Below are positions 1-10,550 of a stretch of DNA of 64,000 bases, piece by piece; position 1 is the first letter of the stretch, and every line of letters starts with the position of its first letter. The notes below the pieces were generated by a model. The model had not been told where the DNA came from and searched no databases. It saw only the letters and a list, made by a program, of their open reading frames with translations. A program made the position numbers and the translations under genes. Source of the stretch: Zingiber officinale (taxonomy: Eukaryota; Streptophyta; Magnoliopsida; Zingiberales; Zingiberaceae); the NCBI RefSeq assembly GCF_018446385.1, contig NC_055993.1:43893645-43957644 (forward strand), written 5' to 3'.

Positions 1-2260
1 GCTTGCCCTGCTACAAGCATTTAAAAGAGAAGAAACATGGTTAGAGACATTAGATAAATCATACTCCAACCGTTCCTTACCAATTACCAATGCCAACTTA
101 TGATTTTTAACATCAATAATTGCTCCAGCTGTAGCAAGGAATGATCTTCCTAATATGATAGGAATTTTGGGGTCCTCTTCCATGTCTAACACAACAAAAT
201 CTGTGGGAATAATACTCCCACCAACTTCTACTGGTACATCTTCAATAATACCCATAAGGTACCTACAGGAATGATCAGCAAGTTGAAGTGCTATAGTAGT
301 AAGTTTAATATTTTTGAGACCTAACTTATTACAAATTGAATAGGGAATGAGGCTAACACTTTCCCCCAAATCACAAAAAGTTTTTTCAATGAATTATGTT
401 CCTATATTGCAAGGAATATAAAAGCTCCCTAGATCATTCAACTTTGGGGAAGTGTTCTTCACCAAAAGAGCGCTGCATTCCTCAGTAAGTGCAATGGTCT
501 CTACATCTCCTCTCTTTCTTTTATTTGACATGATGTCCTTCAGGAACTTGGCAAACTTTGGCATTTGAAGAATAACATCTATAAGAGGAACTTCAACGCA
601 TATCTCTTTAACATTCTCCAAAAATTTGCCAAATTCTTCATCCTTTTTAAACATATTGAGTCTTTGGGGAAAAGGGATAACTTTACTCTGATGATTCAGT
701 GGGAGAGTCTCTTCAACCTCAATGGTATTCTCCTCATTATTAAAAATCTGATTAGGTGTAGGAGGAGAGAGCTCTTCTTCATTTTGCATCCCTTTTTGAG
801 CAGTCACTTGGGGATTTCCCAAGGTCCGTCCGCTCCTAAGCTCAATTATGTTGCAATGCTCCATAGGATTTACATCAGGTTTTCCAAGAAGTTGTCCTGG
901 TGCTCTAGAAGATGAGGAAGTTAGCTGGGCAATTTGGCTATCCTGAATCTTTTGATGCTTTTCAGAATTATCCATTCTCTGAGTAAGCTTCAATAGATCC
1001 TGCTTCATTTCATTTTGAGTGGAGATAATTTCTTCAAGCATCTTTTCAATTTTAGATGTAGGAAAGCCTTAAAAAGATTGTTGCTGGAAATTTTGTTGCC
1101 CAGATTGAAAATTTGGTCTTGCCCCCATAGATGGTCCTTGATCTTGATTATTTATGTAAGAGAAATTTGGATGATTTTTCCATCCAGGGTTGTAAGTATT
1201 TGAGTATGGGTTGTTCTGTCTTTGATTGAAACCCATGATTGCATCGCATTGTTCCAATTGATTAATTTGTGCAGTGATAGCTCCCAATGGACATGAGTCA
1301 TTTGAATGTTCTGAACTCCCACATACTTCACAAGATACAGCAATGACATTTACCATATTTGAACTAGTCCCCATATTCTCAAATTTCTTTGTAAGAGCAT
1401 CAAGTTTTGCAGCCAATAAAGTCACTGCATCAACATCAAACTCTCCTGATGCTTTTGTTATTGGGTTTATTGAAGAATGACCACCACTTCTTTCATTTGC
1501 CCATTGATGATGATTTTGTGCTACACTCTCTATGATTTCCTCAGCTTCATCCAAATTTTTATTCATGAGTGCCCCTCCAGCAGCTGAATCAAGGGACACT
1601 TTGGTATGATAATTAATACCATTATAGAAAGTGTGCAACACTAACCATCTTTCCAAACCGTGGTGAGGGCACTGTCTGAGCATACTATTGTATCTATCCC
1701 AAGCTTCAAATAGAGATTCCGAGTTATCTTGTTTGAAACTTGCAATCAAATTCCTCATATGAGCAGTTTTACTTGGGGGATAGAACTTATCAAGGAATTG
1801 TTGCTCACATTGTTCTCAGGTGGTGATACTGTTAGGAGCCAAAGAATTCAACCATTGTTTGGCCCTATCTCTCAAAGAAAACCCAAATAATAATAATCGC
1901 ACTGCTTCAGAAGGAACACCATTCATTTTCATTGTCCCACATATTTCATAAAAGACCTCTAAGTGCTTATTAGGGTCTTCATGTGGTCCTCCACCAAATT
2001 GATTTTGCTGCACCATGGAAATGATTGCAGGTTTGATCTCAAAATTATTTGCCTCCACTGAGGGTCTTGAAATACTAGATCTAAAACCCCTAGCATAAGG
2101 TGCTGCATAATCCTTTAGTGGTCTATTAGCCATGTTCAAATGCTCTTGTTCTTCAATTTGTCTCTGCAGAATTCTTCTTCTATGAAATGTTCTATCAATT
2201 TCAGGGTCAAGAGGAAAAAGTTCTCCTGCAAAGTTAGATCTTCGCATACACAAGAACAAG
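1..2260 (-). pseudogene. Athila-type gag and protease region (broken)
   Basis: Read on the minus strand from about 2260. The N-terminal part (2259-1816) shows a DPEIDRTFHRRR stretch followed by the retrotransposon-gag domain. The second block (1758-1069) continues gag and has a Cys-rich motif (CEVCGSSEHSNDSC). The third block (1041-394) continues toward a conserved RSGR motif near 820. From 390 to 1 the aspartic-protease region is readable: a DLGES version of the active site, then ILGRSFLAT near 150. Stops separate the blocks near 1816, 1069 and 394, so no intact polyprotein can be made. Known for the family: gag forms the particle, protease matures it. The family assignment is firm, the exact block limits approximate. 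Confidence 0.8.
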
Positions 2261-2498
2261 ATTGCAATAGAAACTAAATCGAATAAAGAAATTTAAAACA
2301 GAGAAAAGTAAGATTGGAATGTTAGAGAACAAAAGAAATGCAGAATTAAAATTGCTACAAAAGAGTTTCCAAGAAGTTAGAAAGTATACAGGAAAATGAA
2401 AACACAAAACTAGAGATTAGTTACAAATATGCAAATAAAAAAAATAGAAATGTTATGTTTAGTCTAACTCAATTGATAATTTCCAATGTTATTGCGCA

Positions 2499-2517
2499 GT
2501 CCCTGACAACAGCGCCA
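2499..2517 (-). other. Primer-binding site, tRNA-Asp type
   Basis: On the minus strand the bases read TGGCGCTGTTGTCAGGGAC, close to the 3' end complement of tRNA-Asp used by Athila elements. It lies a few bases inside the LTR end at 2524, as expected for a minus-strand DNA primer site. Confidence 0.8.
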
Positions 2518-2523
2518 AAAACT

Positions 2524-4296
2524 TGTTACGTTCCGTAAGTGTATGAAAATGTTGCAAGTAATATAAAAGATTATCGTATCCACAGGGACTGGAATAAGTA
2601 CTAGAAATATTTCAAAGCGAATTAGCTAAACAACTAATCAATTGGTTTCAAATGCTAAGGATGAAAAACAAATCTAAAATGAAAGACTAACAAATAAGAA
2701 TTTGGGGGTTTGAGTTATGATAAAGGGAGATTCTAGGAGTTTTGGTTTCTTTGTAACATCTCTTGAATGTATATGGTTTACCAATTATTATTTCTCAATT
2801 GTCTAATAATTGTAGAAGGTTGTCGGTTCTCTCTTGCAATAGATCACCGGCTTAGGACTGAAAAATGTACCTAAATGTAATCAATTAGGTATGAACCTAC
2901 GTTGTCCTTACACAGGATTGCACCTATTACTATGCTTCCCTCGGATATCAACATAGAAGTTCATAGCTTCTTAACCCATAAAGATACAAGGATTGAATCA
3001 TAAAATCTATCCTACCCCTCTTATATATTCTCATTTCCCCTTCAAGATTATCCCCCAAACGTCCTTACACGGGCTTGCACCTGCCACGTGGATCCCTCAA
3101 AAAATCGAGTGAGGGTTTATCCCTACAAATTCTATAAGATATCCAAACGATCAATCAAGAATGAGAATTAAGCCCTAATCACAATTAATCATTCAAGATC
3201 CAATCGATACAAACTAGGCAACATCATAGAAAACAAGAAATGACAAATCCACAAGAGTTTACATCAATTTATCTCACAAATACTCCCTCCATCCTAGAAC
3301 AACAAGATCTACTCCATAAAACGAAGGAAGAAGACCAAAGATAAGAAGATTACAAGTATTCTTCAATCCCAATCCAAGAAGAGGAAAGAAAGAAAACTTA
3401 TCCACAATATAGCTCCATCTTCGGGTCCAATCCTCGCTTTCGAAGTCGAATTCGCCAAGATCTCCCTTTAGATTGCCCAAAAATCCTCCCAAGAATGGGA
3501 GGAATCCACCAAATCTTGCTTTCTCCCAAAGGGGAGAAGATTCCCTTTCAAATCTCCAAGGAGGCCTTAAATAGAGGGAAGCTTTTGGGCGCCACACAGC
3601 CCCGAGGCATGGCCGTGTGAGGTTCACATGGCCAGAGCCTTTTCCCTCTCTACCATCTATACACGGCCGTGTGTGGTACACGGCCGTGTGTGGTACATGG
3701 CCGTGGACAACTCTCTTAAAGACCTCCAAGCATGGCCGTGTAGATCCACACGGCCTAGACTGTCCCAGCTTCTGGAAACTTGGCACGGTCATGTGGTGCA
3801 CACGGCCAGAACACTTTTAAGCTCTGGGAACCCTGTACGGCCGTGTGGTGCACACGGCTAGGGCCTTCTTAGTCTCTGGAAACCTTACACGGCCATGTAG
3901 ATCCACACGACCATGTAAGGATTGAACTCTGATTTGCTTCAAAACTTGACACGGTCGTGTGAGGTTCACACGGCCTGAACTTCTTCCTTTGCTGTTGCTG
4001 TCACATGACCTCTGAACTCCACACGGCCAGAGCTCCCTACCAATGCAAGGCCGTGTCTGGTACACGGCCAGGTGCTTTCTCGCTTGCTTAGCTCATAAGT
4101 TTTATCTAAGAATGCAGAATCTTCACCGAATTCGACTTCTGTGTATCGAAAATGCAAAAAAGCATATCTCCGAACAAAAAGAGTAAATATGCTAAAAGGA
4201 AGACTGGAAGTACAAAAATGCATAGATCAAGCATGTTCAAAGTATGTAAATGTGCATGAAAACATGAATAAAAGTATATAAAATCTACGCACATCA
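2524..4296 (-). repeat. Athila-type 5' LTR
   Basis: 1773 bp bounded by TG/CA. On the minus strand it begins TGATGTGCGTAGATTT at 4296, similar to TGATGTGTGTAAATTA at 44386, the start of the other Athila LTR here. It ends ...CGTAACA at 2524 beside the primer site. A TATA-like CTATTTAAGG (minus, about 3573-3564) follows the palindrome array, so the array lies upstream of the presumed transcription start. Long ORFs on either strand here (3274-3801, 3817-4065) are repeat artefacts. Confidence 0.8.
3595..4080. repeat. Array of GGCCGTGT hairpin units in Athila LTR
   Basis: At least nine irregularly spaced copies of an inverted repeat with arms GGCCGTGT(G) and (C)ACACGGCC and loops of roughly 3-8 bases, for example at 3610-3632, 3733-3756 and 3954-3976. 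Spacers between copies share gcct/tctctgg-like words, so units of roughly 60-70 bp have been duplicated and diverged. The same motif fills the matching part of the LTR at 44635-44935. Confidence 0.8.
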
Positions 4297-4785
4297 CCCA
4301 TCTTATCTGATTGACTGCTCTCTTGCTTTTAACTCTCTCCCACCACATACGAGGATCTCCTGATAGGCAGAAAAAGGCACACTTGACCTTCTCGACTTCT
4401 GGCCAGTCAAGAAGCTCCATGGTTCTCTCCAGTGTCTTGAACCAAGCCTGAGCATCCCAAGGCTCAATCGTGCCTGAGAAGTTTTCTGGTTTCAACTTCA
4501 GCCACTGGATGAGGTATGCTTCTTGCCTTTGAGGTGCTATGGTGACTTCCTGAGTAACTGGTGGGTCCTCAGTCACCAATGGAGTCCCCACATTTATGGT
4601 TAGAGGAGTGGGAGGAACTGGCTGCTGATTAGCCATCAGATTGACAATCACTTATTGCTGCTCTGCTACTTGTCTCTGGAATTGAGCAACAACTTCAAAA
4701 GATTGGTCTCAGTTGTTCTGGGCTCCTCGTTCTCCTGAGCTCGGTTCTCAGTACGAGTGGTACGGGGACACCCTCTTCTTGACAT
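4297..4785 (-). pseudogene. Tekay-like gag, truncated by insertion
   Basis: The probable start is the ATG complementary to 4783-4785 (MSRRGCPRTTRT...), which lies about 220 bp inside the primer site. The gag domain is readable to NQIRW at 4303-4297, where the Athila LTR begins. A stop near 4652 separates the first 45 or so codons from the main block, so it was already damaged. Known role: capsid protein of the retrotransposon particle. The product could not be functional, since the C-terminal half and zinc knuckle are missing from the window. Confidence 0.75.
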
Positions 4786-5001
4786 CTCATTATGCAGAGG
4801 GAAAACTTGAAATCATCACTATACTTTCTAGATATATCTTACTTAAGCATGATTCTTGACTTTAAACACATATGAGCAGGTACTTCTAAATATTTATCTA
4901 TACTGCAAGCACTAAAGGAAAAGCATAAAAGAAAGTATAAATGCATTCTTACTTGAAGACGGCAAGGCTGGTGCTGATGTGTGATGCTGGAGAATGGGAA
5001 C

Positions 5002-5014
5002 TACTCTGATACCA
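5002..5014 (-). other. Primer-binding site, initiator Met-tRNA type
   Basis: The minus strand reads TGGTATCAGAGTA, matching the plant initiator-Met-tRNA 3' end complement except the last bases. It lies 3 bases from the LTR edge at 5018. Confidence 0.85.
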
Positions 5015-5017
5015 ACT

Positions 5018-7708
5018 TGTAACGACCACCCTTCTCACTACTCTCTAAAGGTGTCTGTTACGTAACTACTATAGATTCTTACTTACTAATATAAAAATCT
5101 GTACTTAATTTTTTCCAGAAAACTTAAAATTTCGACAGAGTATATGCAGTTCAACAGGACTAAAGAACAATACAATACTGACATGCACATATAACACATA
5201 ATAGCAGAAACATATGAAACTATATCTCAATGCAACCACAAAGTACCTACTAACTAAACTGAACTCATCTTAGCATGCAATCTAAAACAAGAATAGACTC
5301 AAATGACATGGAGTATAAAGTACAATCTCAAATGACATGGAATATAAAGTACAATCTTAAACGTTTCTTATCCATTAAACCACAGAAACTCAATAATGTC
5401 CCAAGTCTCTCCCGTACTCCTGACATCACACACCATCCGCACCTCCTTGTCGCCTTCCTTTGCTATAGCTTTTCCTTTCCTTTATCTGCGGTAAGAGGAA
5501 ATGCAAACTATAAGCGAATGTTTAGTAAGCGCTGTCTAACTCACAAAAACTCGAATATGCATGTATACAAGAAGAAACTAGAATCTGAATGCTCTAAAAG
5601 AAAACATATATATAGCTGCTCCTGTTAATCTAATAGCAAAGGAAAGCTAAGAAATCTAGTCATGTGATTCTAATAGCAAAGAAATCTAGAAATCTGCTAA
5701 TTAAAAATTAATATATGCAATGCTTCATGAAAGTAGCAACCAAACTAAGGTTTGCAGCGCTAAAAGAAACCATCAGTTCTAACTTGCTGAACTTGGGAAT
5801 AAAGAAGCTAATTTGCTGAATTAAACTTTTATGACACTTGCTTTGCTAGTTCAAATACATATATAGTTTAATACTTTAGAATAATAATAAACTTTTCTTG
5901 GGCCCAGGCTTAGTACCAATGCGCGCTCCCTAATAGGGATTGTGGTAGCTAGTCACCAGTCCTACGAGGGTAAAGAGCTTGGTCTTACCAGGGCCAAGAC
6001 CTTGGAATTGGTCATCTGAATTTGTTTAACGACAACCTCGGAAGTCGGGTACTAGCCTTTCAAAGTAAAATATTTTAATTAATTCTTTTTTAAATGCCTC
6101 GGCATTTTAGCAAGTACCTTGTGTGCTAAAATCCCTAAAGTCTTGACTTTGGGGTCTATTTAAGGCCTTGACCTTTTTCTTTCTTTTCCTTATCTTTCTT
6201 ATACTTGTTAATACCTCTAATAAAAGGATACTTCTTCAAAAAAAAAAAAACTGAAATGTTTAAACAACTTCTAACATTGAAATGCTTAAACAAAAATCTG
6301 CTTATAAGCTTAATCGAAAATCTGCATTCAAGCTTAATAAAATTCTGCATTATAATCTTACACAGTCTGCACTATAAGCTTACAAAAATCTGCACTATGA
6401 TTGGAATTCTGCATACATAACTAACAAAATCTGCACTACATTATGCTAATCCAAATTCTGCACTATAAGCTCTAAAGCTGGTATAGAACTAATGAACTGT
6501 TCTTGTTCAATGTATAGCATAACCGAAACCAACGGTAAGGGCTGTTCGTGCCCACTTCATAGCGCAACAAACTATACCGCAGCTCTAAATCAACAGTAAG
6601 CAACAATAAGGTAACAACATAAAGGAAACTACATGCTAATCAACAAATCTATGCCTTCTCATGTTCAGCTAAATAGTCGAATTGCACAGCAACCCCAAGG
6701 AAGTTACTCGTGCCCCTTTTCCTTGCATAAGATCAAATTCAGCTTGCTGTAAAGTTAAAACAAACCTATGTAACAAATTCACAGCTTAAACCTTTTTGTA
6801 AAGCAACCAAAATCTCCAATCATGCTTTTAACAGATTAGCAAGAAAGCAAGCAAAATCTTGAATCTATTCTAAGATCTCTAAACATAATAATTCCCTACA
6901 ACTAAAATCCGAAAACCAAACGAAGCAATTCCTCCCGGAACTGTGGCACGGCAGGTGACCAAAAGGAACTAAATGCTCCTCACACTTATTTTTTTTCTCT
7001 CCATGTTCTTCCTTTCAACCTCACGGCAGAAACCCTTTAAACTCATTCCTCCTCACGGCATACCCAAAAACACAAAGAAAACGTCAAATCAAACTCGAAA
7101 CTACCCTTACTGTAGGTGAGTAGCAACTTACCGACTGTTCCTGAGCTTACAACCGAGGAAGGAAGGTTCTAGGGTTTCGGGTGAGCTCCAAATCTCGGCG
7201 CTTCCTCTGTGTCCGCGTGTTCTCTTCGACGAGAGGGCCTCTAATCGGAGAAGAGCTCGCGGAATCCCCATTGGTCGGCCGCCGGAAAGATGCTAGTTCC
7301 TTGGTCGTTTTCGCCCGAGAGGAGCCGGCGCCGTCGCGAGAGAGGAGAGGAAAAGGAGTTAGGGTTTGGGGAGAGAAAATGATTCCCTTTTTATAACCTA
7401 GGTTATTTCTATTATCAACTATTGCTTAAGAATATTTCGCACCTTACTCTTTCACGAAATACCTGCGGAACACTTGGTCAGCCGGATTCCGCCTAAGACT
7501 CGGTTCGGTCGAAGGCCGCGGTTCGAATCTCGGCTTGGACATTATTTTTGTCGAAACTTCTTTCGTTTAGTAAAAATACCAAATGACCTCCAAAAATTAC
7601 ATAAAAATACTCTAAAAATTTATAAAAATCTCTAGAATATTTTTATAGTATTTATAAATATTAATAAGGACTTTTAGAACTTAAGACAAGGAAATTTGGG
7701 TCGTTACA
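5018..7708 (-). repeat. Tekay-like 5' LTR
   Basis: 2691 bp, minus-strand start TGTAACGACCCAAAT at 7708 and end ...GGTCGTTACA at 5018. It contains a GC-rich transcribed part near 7130-7400 and a tRNA-like A/B-box segment (7478-7545) about 160-230 bp from its start. The ORFs at 5275, 6205 and 7181 have no recognisable domain and are treated as chance. Confidence 0.8.
7478..7545 (+). other. tRNA-like A-box/B-box segment in LTR, antisense to element
   Basis: The plus strand has an A-box-like TGGTCAGCCGG and, about 40 bases on, a B-box-like GGTTCGAATCTCGG. The T-arm stem is poor by hand pairing, so this is not called a tRNA gene. A comparable segment lies in the same relative place and same antisense orientation in the LTR at 45476. 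Confidence 0.4.
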
Positions 7709-8039
7709 ATTTCAACCATCCGGAATAGAACTCACCTGAACCAATTTTCTGGCCTTCTCGAGCAAACTTCTGCTCCGGCTTCTCGTCCCTCAGAACCGCC
7801 GCGCGCTTCCTTCTCGTCCGTCGGCGTACTCTTCTACAGCACCTCGTTCCTTGGAGATACCAAGCTCGTTGACTCTCTACCATGTTATCCTTCTTGCTAG
7901 TTGCATCTTTCACTCGACCTCTTGTGCTCCTAAGTTCTTGCACACTCGGACACAGGACATCAAAATATAACAGGACTTAACTTAACTTGGTTGATCACAT
8001 CAAACTATCACGGGATACTTACATAAATGACTCAAGCTA
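7709..8039. other. Unclassified repeat-like fragment
   Basis: About 330 bp directly outside the Tekay-like LTR. It has GC-rich then AT-rich character and a minus-strand ORF (7943-7704) without a recognisable domain. It reads like LTR or retrotransposon flank, but I cannot classify it. Confidence 0.3.
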
Positions 8040-8560
8040 TATGTGGAAGCAATTGAAAATTTGAGGGCAGGATTTCAAGAAGTTATTTTATAGAAGATTT
8101 CCCGAGAGGAAAATCAAAAAGCATATGAGTTAGCCAAATTGGCTAGCTCTCTAATCCCATAGACCTTGGATAAGTCGATAGAGCAAATGCTGTTGATAGC
8201 TCATATTAAAAGACAAGCTGAGCTTAAATTACAAATTGACTGGAGAGTGCTATTAATTTCATTCCTCCAGCAAAGAATCTTACCAACCTACCAGGAGTAA
8301 GCACGTATGATCAATAAAAAGACCGATCAGTTCACTTTGAACGGGGACAATCTATATAAGAGGATTTTTTTCTCACCCCTTTCTCAAGTCTGTTAAGTCG
8401 GATGATGTACAATACATTCTATGAGAAGTTCATCAGGGTTTGTGTGGAAGCCATTCAGGCGCTTTGTCACTTGCGTGGAAAAATTTACTGGTTGGGTACT
8501 TTTAGCCCACACTGCAAGTTGACTCCATGGAAAAATCAAATAATCCTTGGAATGAAGTTT
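8040..8560 (+). pseudogene. Ty3/gypsy RNase H-integrase relic
   Basis: Conceptual reading of the plus strand, with several stops, gives the end of a Tat-type RNase H (REENQKAYELAKLASSLIP) followed by the linker and start of integrase (IDWR near 8240, QFTLNGDNLYKR near 8330, then an HEG-like and GYFW-like region to 8500). Known role: RNA degradation and integration of the element. Too many stops and indels to be expressed. It is in opposite orientation to the gag relic next to it, so these are two elements. Confidence 0.55.
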
Positions 8561-8639
8561 GAGTGTACCTAAAAGGAAAAAAGTTAGCTTTCATTTTTTT
8601 TTCTTCATCTTCTTTCAATCCTTGATCTTGGATTTTCCC

Positions 8640-9145
8640 TGTGTGTTTCGTGAGAGCGGTAAGTGCTCCCACCATGCCAATGCTCGACTCTTGAATCCGA
8701 TGGCAATCAACTTCACCTTCATTTGATTCGTAACTTGCTTATAGTCGAAGATTGACTCAACTTTGTTGATTTAATCAACAAAATTCTCTGTTTGTGATGT
8801 AACAAAAAATTTGGGTAGATCAACTTATCATCCGAGATATCCATATCGATCCTCTCGATTACATACTTCACGATCTTCAAGATTTCACATCGCTATCGCT
8901 ATCACTACACGCTGAGTTAAATCTATGACTTATCTTTGTAAATCCTTAATCTTCATACGTTGGTTTAAATTTGTAACTTGTCTTTGTAAATTCTTTAATC
9001 ACGTCTTGTGTGCAACGACCACGGTGTGATGCTTCCTTAGTCAAAACCTGCCTAGCACGACCACAGTCACAATCGTAATGATCTTCCATTGGATTTGACG
9101 CTCGATTTCCTAAATCGGAACCTACTAACTCTGATACCAATTGAC
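8640..9145 (-). pseudogene. Ty3/gypsy gag start with primer site, relic
   Basis: The minus strand shows TGGTATCAGAGTTAGTAGG near 9144-9126, an initiator-Met-tRNA primer site, then gag-like sequence. Between about 8800 and 8665 it reads (with stops) IFDYKQVTNQMKVKLIAIGF and then SRALAWW, the gag signature. The LTR that should lie at higher coordinates is not recognisable. The short ORF at 9140-8946 is the leader of this gag. Confidence 0.55.
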
Positions 9146-10169
9146 GACGGATAAGATAATGGTTATTTTACGGGCTAATGAGAAGGAGAGTTTGAGAATA
9201 AGGCAATAAGAGATAATCATTTTCCTCTAGATTTTTTTGAAAATAGAAAATATTATTTAATAACTGAAGATTATTTTTCAAACAATTAAATACATGTTTA
9301 TACATACTCAAACCTTAAAACCCAAATAAAAGAAAGAAATCATAATATATAGATTATAATTAGTATCTTATAAAAAAAATGAAAGAAATTCTTGAAAAAA
9401 TTATTAACAGATTCATAATTTTAAAATTTCTAAACGGACTCAAATATAAAAGACAAAAATTATCAAAATTATCTTAAATATTAAAAAAATAAAAATCATT
9501 AAAAATAATTATAAAAATATTTGGATCTGCCTATACCATCTTTCATGGGTCTTTACATCGATTATGAAAACTATATTCATAGCTTTAGAAAGATACAAGA
9601 AGAATAAAAGATAGTTTGTTGTAATAATAAAATATTTAAAACATAAATAATAGCCTAAAATTAAATTTTAATAAAAATAGATATTTTAAAAATCAAATTT
9701 TGAACCAGTATAAAATATATTTCAGATTTATTCAATAAAATAATAAAAAATATTTGTTTTTACAATTAAATGGATGAAATTCGGATATTTATATTATAAA
9801 AAAATAAAACTCGAAGCTTAAATCGAATATTAAATGAAATAAATATTTTAAAGATTAAAATTTTAAATATAAATTATATTTTAAATTTATCTGATAAATA
9901 ATTAAAAAAATCCTATATCTTCAAAATTAATCAGCGGTCAAACAGCCAGCTAAAAGCCACAGAACACCAGTAATACAAAAAAAAAAATCCGCAAAGTTAG
10001 GGAATTGACAACATAGATATCGGTGTCTACTCATTTTCTAATATACCCATCTACTGTGCATTGGATCCCGAAATTGTTAGTTTAATGCAGCAAACAAGCT
10101 GTGAGAAAAATTGTTACGGAGTTATGGAGAAAGGCATCCCACAGAATTGTGAAATTTGTCACCGGCACG
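9146..10169. other. AT-rich intergenic DNA, no gene seen
   Basis: Mostly A/T runs from 9220 to 9930 with no ORF of interest, no domain and no clear repeat. Composition becomes more balanced after 9930, toward the kinase gene. Confidence 0.6.
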
Positions 10170-10254
10170 TGGCAAATATGAGCACTAGCTCCATCTAATT
10201 TATATTTTTGCCGGTGGCAAATATGAGCACTAGCTCCATCTAATTTATATTTTC
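10170..10254. repeat. 45-bp tandem duplication upstream of kinase gene
   Basis: The segment containing GGCAAATATGAGCACTAGCT starts at 10171 and again at 10216, a 45-bp period with nearly identical copies. It is about 300 bp upstream of the kinase start codon, so it may sit in the promoter; I see no known motif in it. Confidence 0.8.
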
Positions 10255-10550
10255 CCAGAGCGGCTTTGATTCGTGCACAACTTTCAAGTAGAGTAAAGCG
10301 ACAAGACCCACATGGAGTCTGAGACACGACGCGCCCCACTGGCCTACCCACATTTCAAATATCTTATCACCTCTTATAATTACTATCTTATCCTCCCCAC
10401 ATTTAACTAACTCGTCCCCGGCTCCGTGTCAAACTCGCGTCTACTATCGTCATTTTCATCCTCTGTATTGCGCACTGTACACACTTACTTCCTCTACCCT
10501 CCTATGCAGCCGTAATGGCAGTCTACTGCTGGTCGACTCCTGGAGAAATC

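Larger units (their letters stand above)
1..4296 (-). mobile_element. Athila-type Ty3/gypsy retrotransposon, 5' part
   Basis: Minus-strand LTR element running off the left edge of the window. In its own direction it has a 5' LTR (4296 to 2524), a primer-binding site complementary to tRNA-Asp (2517-2499), then gag and protease (2260 to 1). Reverse transcriptase and integrase would lie outside the window. The element sits inside the gag of another gypsy element: that gag is in frame up to 4297 and stops being gag exactly where the LTR begins. Lineage is inferred from the tRNA-Asp primer site and the gag style; a related LTR lies at 44386-58537. Confidence 0.85.
4297..7708 (-). mobile_element. 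Tekay/Del-like Ty3/gypsy element, 5' part
   Basis: Minus-strand element: 5' LTR 7708 to 5018, initiator-Met-tRNA primer site 5014-5002, gag start at 4785, and gag cut at 4297 by the Athila insertion. The rest would reappear left of the window. The gag matches that of the complete element at 45476-54975 in several blocks (EAYLIQW, NFSGT.EPWDAQAWFKTLE, MELLDW, RMWWER), so the two are related, although their LTRs differ strongly. Confidence 0.8.

Noticed and set aside
3274..4065. Minus- and plus-strand ORFs rich in RPC/GRV words
   Set aside because: They translate the GGCCGTGT repeat inside an LTR and differ between copies.
5275..5628. 117-residue plus-strand ORF
   Set aside because: Antisense inside the Tekay-like LTR, contains a local duplication (NDMEYKVQS/MTWNIKYN), no domain.
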